NCBI GenBank assembly: GCA_964427505.1
Contig: CAYRUO010000004.1
Span: 62,001-126,000, forward strand
DNA: 64,000 bases
From: Thermanaerothrix sp034436175
GTDB lineage: Bacteria; Chloroflexota; Anaerolineae; Anaerolineales; Anaerolineaceae
Direction of reading: 5' to 3'
In this document: positions 58,512 to 64,000 of the stretch, in pieces
Position numbering within the stretch: position 1 is the first letter of the stretch
How the letters are laid out: every line of letters starts with the position of its first letter
The notes under the pieces: generated by a model
The model's input: the letters and a program-made list of their open reading frames with translations, nothing else
What the model was told of the DNA's origin: nothing
Databases searched by the model: none
Translations under genes and position numbers: made by a program

Positions 58512-59285
58512 CTAAGCTGGCAGCGGTGTACCTGCAAATTGACTCTCCCGGTAGGCTTGAGCAACTACAGCCGCTTCTCCCACCAGTTGTAGCCGACCAT
58601 GATCCAACCAAGCTGCACGGCTACACATAGAAGCCACAAGTTCCGTGTTATGGGTTACCAGCAAAATAGTAACACCGTGTTGGCGAAGCTCCTCAATCCG
58701 TGCAACACACTTGCGCTGGAAGGCTTCATCACCCACTGACAGGATCTCATCCAGAATAAGGATATCCGGCTCGGTATCAATTGCAACCGCGAAACCCAGT
58801 CGCGCCCACATACCCGATGAATAGGTACGTAAAGGGGCATCAATAAAATCCTGTAATTCGGAGAATTCCACAATCCGTTGGAACTTGGCTTCCATTTCTC
58901 TGCGTGTAAAGCCCAGGATAGCCCCATTGAGGAAAATATTTTCACGTCCAGTTAGTTCAGGATGAAACCCTGCCCCTAATTCTAACAGCGGCACAACGCG
59001 TCCATAAACCCTAACCCGGCCCTCAGTAGGTCGCATGACACGCGATATTACTTTTAGCAAGGTACTCTTTCCCGCTCCATTAGCGCCGATGATTCCAAAC
59101 ACCTCACCTCGGTAGACCTCGAAAGAGACTCGATGTAATGCCCAAAACGATTGGGTACGTACTCGCCGTTGCAACCACCGAATAGCAAACTCCTTAAACG
59201 TACCATAACGCTCGGCCGGTATACGGTAACGAACCGAGACATTTTCGAGAGTTACCGCAAATTCTGGAATCATGCTCCTGTTCAT
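58512..59285 (-). CDS. Polysaccharide ABC exporter ATPase (Wzt/TagH type)
   Basis: 257 residues. Walker A GANGAGKSTLLK (near 63-74), signature YSSGMWARLGFAVA (near 150), Walker B ILILDEILSVGDEAF and switch His in LLVTHNTEL. The N-terminal YRIPAERYGTFKEFAIRWLQRR insertion is typical of Wzt/TagH. It lacks the C-terminal carbohydrate-binding domain of O9a-type Wzt, so export probably does not depend on a modified glycan end. Four bases after wzm-like gene. Confidence 0.92.
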   Translation of the reverse strand: MNRSMIPEFAVTLENVSVRYRIPAERYGTFKEFAIRWLQRRVRTQSFWALHRVSFEVYRGEVFGIIGANGAGKSTLLKVISRVMRPTEGRVRVYGRVVPLLELGAGFHPELTGRENIFLNGAILGFTRREMEAKFQRIVEFSELQDFIDAPLRTYSSGMWARLGFAVAIDTEPDILILDEILSVGDEAFQRKCVARIEELRQHGVTILLVTHNTELVASMCSRAAWLDHGRLQLVGEAAVVAQAYRESQFAGTPLPA

Positions 59286-59288
59286 ATC

Positions 59289-60113
59289 TTAAACACGATA
59301 AGAAAACTCATCGGATTTGTATGTAAAAACCACCCAACCTATAATCAAGGTTATCATCGCAAACCCGATAGCAGGTATTATGACATCGAGCGTTGGCAAT
59401 CGCCCATAATAAACAGCAGAGCGATAAATCTCGACAAAATAATACATCGGGTTTAACCGCGTCACCCACAAGCGAATATTTTCCGGAAGTATTCCTACCG
59501 GATAAATAACTGGTGTTAAGTACATCCACCCCAAAAGGGCAATGTTATACATCTCTACCACATCAGGATAATATACTGCAAACGTGGATATCAACAAGCC
59601 AACACCAAGGGCAAAAGCTGCCAGAAGCGCAACTGAAACGGGGAAGAATAATAACGTCCAGCGAATTGGAACTTGTGTGAAAAGATTAATAATCAAAAGG
59701 GGTACCAACGCAAAGCCGATATTGATTAATCCGGTTATAATTGCAGCCAGCGCAAAGGAAGTACGCGGGATATAAATGCGATGCAGTAAGCCCCCGCCCC
59801 AGACCAAGTTGACCATGGATGCAGTAGTGGTCTGCGAGAAAAAATTCCACGCCAATAGACCGCTGAGAACATAGGCCGGATAGCTATGCTCGGTCTGAAA
59901 ACGAAAAATATGCGAGAACGCAATAGTGAGCACAACCATCATTCCCAGAGGATTAAGCATCGTCCACGCGATTCCCAGTACCGAACGCTTGTAGCGCGTG
60001 GTAATATCGCGCCGAGCTAGCTGGAAAATAAGATCACGATAATGCAACACCTCACGCAATTCTTCTAGTGGTGGGTTTCCTCGAAACGCACTATCGTAAA
60101 AAAAACTGCTCAT
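59289..60113 (-). CDS. Polysaccharide ABC exporter permease (Wzm/TagG type)
   Basis: 274 residues, six predicted membrane helices, with the family N-terminal interfacial helix (REVLHYRDLIFQLARRDITTRYKRSVLG) and the GIAWTMLNPLG motif near 50-60. ABC-2 membrane family. Moves lipid-linked polysaccharide or teichoic-acid-like chains across the cytoplasmic membrane with the Wzt-type ATPase. Start set at ATG 60113; an in-frame ATG at 60149 is possible. Confidence 0.92.
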   Translation of the reverse strand: MSSFFYDSAFRGNPPLEELREVLHYRDLIFQLARRDITTRYKRSVLGIAWTMLNPLGMMVVLTIAFSHIFRFQTEHSYPAYVLSGLLAWNFFSQTTTASMVNLVWGGGLLHRIYIPRTSFALAAIITGLINIGFALVPLLIINLFTQVPIRWTLLFFPVSVALLAAFALGVGLLISTFAVYYPDVVEMYNIALLGWMYLTPVIYPVGILPENIRLWVTRLNPMYYFVEIYRSAVYYGRLPTLDVIIPAIGFAMITLIIGWVVFTYKSDEFSYRV

Positions 60114-60197
60114 GGCTTTATTTTTTACCTCAAACAAAGAAATCCTCAAAGTCTTACGAAACTATGGCTGCTTGCTGAAAGGGAGAAACGGGGTTGG

Positions 60198-62018
60198 ATG
60201 CTGAGGCTTAGAAAAATAATCGGAGAAAAACGCATAGAATGGATTCGAAAATACATTATTCCTCGTGGAAGTAAACGGGATCAAATCTTACGATTGATTT
60301 TGCGAATCATTTTACCCCAAAGTGATCGTTCAATTAGTTATTCGCAATGGATAAAAAAATATGAACCCAGCAAAAAGGAATTGTTAATTCAATCCCAGAT
60401 TTCTAGAGCATTTCGATATAAACCACTTGTGAGCATTATAATGCCAGTTTATAATCCTCCGCCTAAAATACTGGAAAAGGCAATACAATCCGTACTGGCT
60501 CAAACCTATTATAACTGGGAACTTTGTATTGCCGATGCGAGTGTAGGAAATAATGCTGTCAAAAAAATTCTAAGGCGATACACAGAATTTGACCCGAGAA
60601 TCAAGCTACTAGAACTCGAACAGAATCTAGGAATTGCCGGAAATGCCAATGCTGCCATACAAATAAGTCAAGGAGAGTATGTTGGATTTCTTGACCATGA
60701 TGACGAACTTGCACCTTTCGCATTATTTGAAATAGTGAATCAACTGCAAACCAATCCAGAGATCAAAGTGTTTTATTCAGACGAAGACAAAATTACACCT
60801 AACGGGCAACGACATAGCCCATTCTTTAAGCCTGGGTTCAGTCCTGATTTACTACGCAGCGTAAATTATGCCTGCCATTTCTTGGCAGTTGAGCGCAACT
60901 TGGGAAACAGAATTGGTTGGCTCAGGGAGGGTTTCGAAGGCGCACAAGATTTTGATCTCATTCTAAGGCTTATGGAACAAACGGACAAGATCGTGCGCAT
61001 TCCCAAAATTCTTTACCATTGGCGTGAGGTTCCTGGGTCAACCGCGACAAGTATTGATTACAAGCCTAACGCTCACAATGCCGGGAAGAAGGCACTCACG
61101 GAGCATATCAGGCGATCCCATATGAACGCAAGGGTTGAAGATACTGGAATACCCACCTTATATCGCGTTTCATATTATGCAAAAGGAAACCCTCTGATAT
61201 CCATTATTATTCCAAACTGCGATCATGCATTGGATCTTGAGCGCTGTGTGCATTCTATTGAAACGAAATCATCTTATAAAAACTACGAAATTTTGATCAT
61301 TGAAAACAACAGTAAAGAAAAAGAGACCTTCAGGTTGTACGAAAGCCTTATCCAGGAAAACAAAAGAATTAGAGTCCTCGAGTGGAACTACTCGTTTAAT
61401 TTTCATAAAGTCAACAATTGGGCTGTAAAGTCCGCGAATGGAGAAATCCTGCTTTTTCTAAATAATGATACAGAGGTAATTTCGAGTGATTGGCTAGAAC
61501 AAATGCTCATGCACGCTACAAGAAATGAAATCGGAACTGTAGGCGCAAAATTGTATTATCCCGATAGTACCATTCAACACGCAGGCATAATACTCGGAAT
61601 AGCAGGGTTTGCAGGACATGGATATAGGGGATTCCCCCGAAGCCATCCTGGTCTAGCTGGTCAATTGCTCCTTGTCAGAAACGTAATGGCAAACACTGGG
61701 GCTTGTCTAATGGTTGATAGAAATAAATTTGACATAGTTAAGGGTTTTGACGAAAGCTATACCTTAGCGCTGGGCGATGTGGATCTCTGTTTAAAGCTAT
61801 TTGAGAAGGGATATCTAAACTTATGGACCCCATACGCTGAACTTTATCACCATGAATCAAGGACCAGAGGATATGAGGACACACCCGAAAAACAAAAGCG
61901 CTTTTTAGCAGAAGTGGAGTACTTCAGAAGAAAATGGCTCCACTTGCTTGAGAAAGGGGATCCATACTATAATCCCAACTTGTCGTTAGAACATGAAGAT
62001 TATAGGCTTCGCTGCTGA
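60198..62018 (+). CDS. Tandem GT2 glycosyltransferase
   Basis: 606 residues with two GT-A domains. Domain 1 (about 75-315): VSIIMPVYNPPPKILEKAI, FLDHDDELAPFAL, FYSDEDKI, QDFDLILRL. Domain 2 (about 330-590): ISIIIPNCDHALDLERCV, LLFLNNDTEVISSDWL, GDVDLCLKLFEKGY. Tandem GT2 proteins often make alternating or two-sugar linkages in surface glycans. N-terminal 70 residues are basic. A+T-rich compared with the core of the window. Divergent from the exporter genes with 84 bases between. Its stop overlaps nothing; the next gene begins 13 bases later. Confidence 0.9.
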   Translation: MLRLRKIIGEKRIEWIRKYIIPRGSKRDQILRLILRIILPQSDRSISYSQWIKKYEPSKKELLIQSQISRAFRYKPLVSIIMPVYNPPPKILEKAIQSVLAQTYYNWELCIADASVGNNAVKKILRRYTEFDPRIKLLELEQNLGIAGNANAAIQISQGEYVGFLDHDDELAPFALFEIVNQLQTNPEIKVFYSDEDKITPNGQRHSPFFKPGFSPDLLRSVNYACHFLAVERNLGNRIGWLREGFEGAQDFDLILRLMEQTDKIVRIPKILYHWREVPGSTATSIDYKPNAHNAGKKALTEHIRRSHMNARVEDTGIPTLYRVSYYAKGNPLISIIIPNCDHALDLERCVHSIETKSSYKNYEILIIENNSKEKETFRLYESLIQENKRIRVLEWNYSFNFHKVNNWAVKSANGEILLFLNNDTEVISSDWLEQMLMHATRNEIGTVGAKLYYPDSTIQHAGIILGIAGFAGHGYRGFPRSHPGLAGQLLLVRNVMANTGACLMVDRNKFDIVKGFDESYTLALGDVDLCLKLFEKGYLNLWTPYAELYHHESRTRGYEDTPEKQKRFLAEVEYFRRKWLHLLEKGDPYYNPNLSLEHEDYRLRC

Positions 62019-62031
62019 TTCGAGGAGAATC

Positions 62032-63987
62032 ATGAATTCAGGACAATTTTTCAAAAGAATGAAATTTTATTATTTTCCAATTTTTTTATTGTTGTTACTG
62101 TTGCTTCTAACATCTCTAAGACTCCATGGCTCGTCTGTTGGCATTTACAATTACTTCTTCTATGGATCAGACAAAGATCCCAATCTAATTTATGGGCATC
62201 CAAGAGGTATCAGAAGCGACGAATGGCTAGTTCTAACCCCTTGGACTGTTTCACAAGTCCATAATGACTTTAAACCAGAGAGCTCAATTTATCTTGCTGG
62301 GCAAAATTTTTTGTTTTCTGACGTTCCAACTAAGCATTGGAGCACAATCTTCAAGCCCCAGAATCTGGTATTTTTAATATTGCCTGTTGAGTATGCCTTT
62401 TCTTTCAAATGGTGGTTTAAGGGATTCTTGTTGATTTTCTCCCTTTACCTCATTTTCATGCTAATTACTAATGAGAATTACTTTATTTCAATAATGGGAT
62501 CTATTGCGGCTTTTTTTACCCCTACTATCCAATGGTGGTATTCAACTTTTGCGCCTGAGACTATTAGCTTTGCAGCTCTTGCTTTGTATTTTTTCATTCA
62601 AGCAGTCCAAAAGATGGCAAAAAAAGAGCGGTGGGGGCTCAACCTATTCTTATTCAGTTATTTTGCCATATGTTTCGGATTCATCTTCTACCCCCCATTT
62701 CAGATACCATCGGGATTAACGATATTGACAATTGGGGGTCTATATCTGCTTTTAGTATCAAAGAAACACAGCATAAAACCTATGCTTGTCCCGATTTTAG
62801 GTGCTCTTTCTGTTATTATATTTACAGGAATGTTGTTTTACATTCAAAACAAAGACCCAATATACAAAATAACAAATACATCTTACCCGGGTAAACGTTT
62901 TTCCTTAGGAAAAGATGCGAGTTTTTTACCTAAAGTTATTTATGGCTTCTACAATCTGCAACTATTATACGATAGGAATATTGTTCCCCCCATACTTGGT
63001 AATCAGAGTGAGGCTTCCTCTTTTTCGCCAACTTCCTTACTACTATTGCCCTTATTAGGAATTGTAATTGCATCCTCAACCAAGAGGAATTCTCCTGAAA
63101 AGCTACTGACCGCTGGATGTGCAGCCATTCCCGTCTTATTGTTTGTGTGGGGAATATTTGGCCTTCCGCAATTCCTGGCAAAGGCGCTCCTTCTACAATA
63201 CGTTCCTCCTTCCCGTTCTATCCCATATTTGGCCGTTATGAATATTGTTGGGTGTGTATACTTTCTGACTGCCTCAAAATATGTTGACCAGTCCCAGAAA
63301 TTAGACATACTCAGGATTGTAAGCATTATATATGTGTTCCTCTTTGTACTTGCCATTGGAATACATCTTAGAGAGAAATACCCACAGTACATCTATAATC
63401 CTCTAAAAATCCTTGTTATTTCTAGCGCAAATGCAGTTTTAGCAGGCGCTTTGGCTTTCAGAAAAGAAAAGACAGCCATGGGAATGCTGCTGTTATTGAG
63501 CTTTATTTCTTCCGCCCAAGTAAATCCGATTTATAGGGGCCTCTCGCCATTACAAAACTCAGAGGTTATATCCGAATTACCCGCTAGAAAAAACGATGTA
63601 GTATTCGCTTCATACTATCCCTGGTTGACCAATTACCTCGCAGCCAATGGATTTAGAGTGTTAAATGGAACTTATTATTTTCCCAATGTCGATTTCTGGC
63701 ATTCATTTGATCCTAATGGCGATTATCTGCATATTTATAATAGATATGCCCATATTTTCCTTACCCACACGAATGACCCCGACCAAATTACAATCTCTCT
63801 AATGCAACAGGATGTTGTGCAGATTGAAATTTCACCTTGTAATAAAAAGTTAGAGGAAATTGGAGTTAACCATTTCCTCTCAAATTTTCCTTTAGAAAAC
63901 GTCTCTTGCTTAAATGAAAAAAGTGTAATTAGGCTTCCCAATACTACTTTATATATTTATGAAAATCCATCTGTTATCTATAAGTAA
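62032..63987 (+). CDS. Large polytopic membrane protein, glycosyltransferase-C/YfhO-like
   Basis: 651 residues with about thirteen predicted membrane helices and a C-terminal soluble part (about 520-645). An early periplasmic loop carries GHPRGIRSDEWLVLTPWTVS (near 55-75), a motif found in a family of uncharacterised polytopic proteins near glycan loci. A GT-C type transferase or flippase-like role is possible but not shown. GAGGAG before ATG 62032; an earlier in-frame ATG at 61993 lies inside the previous gene. A+T-rich. Complete: stop at 63985-63987, 13 bases from the window end. Confidence 0.72.
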   Translation: MNSGQFFKRMKFYYFPIFLLLLLLLLTSLRLHGSSVGIYNYFFYGSDKDPNLIYGHPRGIRSDEWLVLTPWTVSQVHNDFKPESSIYLAGQNFLFSDVPTKHWSTIFKPQNLVFLILPVEYAFSFKWWFKGFLLIFSLYLIFMLITNENYFISIMGSIAAFFTPTIQWWYSTFAPETISFAALALYFFIQAVQKMAKKERWGLNLFLFSYFAICFGFIFYPPFQIPSGLTILTIGGLYLLLVSKKHSIKPMLVPILGALSVIIFTGMLFYIQNKDPIYKITNTSYPGKRFSLGKDASFLPKVIYGFYNLQLLYDRNIVPPILGNQSEASSFSPTSLLLLPLLGIVIASSTKRNSPEKLLTAGCAAIPVLLFVWGIFGLPQFLAKALLLQYVPPSRSIPYLAVMNIVGCVYFLTASKYVDQSQKLDILRIVSIIYVFLFVLAIGIHLREKYPQYIYNPLKILVISSANAVLAGALAFRKEKTAMGMLLLLSFISSAQVNPIYRGLSPLQNSEVISELPARKNDVVFASYYPWLTNYLAANGFRVLNGTYYFPNVDFWHSFDPNGDYLHIYNRYAHIFLTHTNDPDQITISLMQQDVVQIEISPCNKKLEEIGVNHFLSNFPLENVSCLNEKSVIRLPNTTLYIYENPSVIYK

Positions 63988-64000
63988 ACTAATTGTCCTC

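Noticed and set aside
1..64000. CRISPR arrays, insertion sequences, attachment sites, replication origin
   Set aside because: Scanned by eye for regularly spaced repeats, transposase motifs, terminal inverted repeats and DnaA-box clusters; none was convincing.

Overview
This window looks like a chromosomal segment from a member of the Chloroflexota, probably class Anaerolineae. That rests on gene content, not on a database search: a LysW carrier-protein lysine/arginine cluster, a long two-domain ThyX, a T-box in front of a long-type TrpB, and a Ccm system whose CcmE has Cys in place of the haem-binding His. No rRNA, CRISPR array, insertion sequence or prophage was seen. About 60 protein genes, one tRNA, one T-box riboswitch, two probable amino-acid attenuators and one dead toxin-antitoxin pair are supported. 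Most genes start with ATG after a clear GGAGG-type ribosome binding site; some use GTG or TTG.

Layout. 1-9.5 kb: a cut-off lipoprotein gene facing away from the translation/RNA operon nusA-rnpM-infB-rbfA-nrnA-truB (terminator at 7.03 kb), then ribF-thyX and a DinB-type gene. 10-12.5 kb: pyrophosphatase, two small membrane proteins and a decayed HEPN/MNT toxin-antitoxin module. 12.5-14.4 kb: a strong promoter, a T-box with a UGG (Trp) specifier, a terminator and trpB. 14.4-23.6 kb: a minus-strand cytochrome c maturation operon (ccmE, F, H, G, a zinc-ribbon membrane protein, a dihaem membrane protein, ccmA, B, C, D), with an RNase H gene downstream. 23.9-28 kb: nucleosidase, glycolipid-type glycosyltransferase, a small protein and pncC, then a divergent GH1 glycosidase.

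28-39.4 kb is the most interesting part. On the minus strand argG-argH-lysW-lysX-lysY-lysZ-lysJ-lysK encode the LysW-carried arm that can serve both lysine and ornithine synthesis, plus the last two arginine steps. On the plus strand hcs-lysT-lysU encode the first, lysine-only steps of the alpha-aminoadipate route. The 466-base gap between them holds two divergent promoters. Each is followed almost at once by a tiny open reading frame and by alternative RNA hairpins: an Arg-rich peptide (Arg-Ser-Arg-Arg) in front of argG and a Lys-rich peptide (Lys-Lys-Ser-Lys-Lys) in front of hcs. I read these as back-to-back ribosome-controlled attenuators that let arginine govern the shared arm and lysine govern the lysine-only arm.

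39.4-54.9 kb: a hot-dog thioesterase, a two-domain multicopper oxidase with a small partner lipoprotein, a membrane protein behind a consensus promoter lying in a palindrome, a two-component system, RNase D on a probably leaderless mRNA, a beta-CASP nuclease, tRNA-Ser(CGA), SWIM and GNAT proteins, an SPFH/NfeD pair, a GbsR-type regulator with an ABC exporter, and metG. 54.9-64 kb: a surface-glycan region with two large membrane proteins, two GT2 glycosyltransferases and a Wzm/Wzt-type exporter. Parts of it (about 54.96-57.4 and 60.2-64 kb) are visibly richer in A+T than the rest of the window, which suggests separate acquisition.
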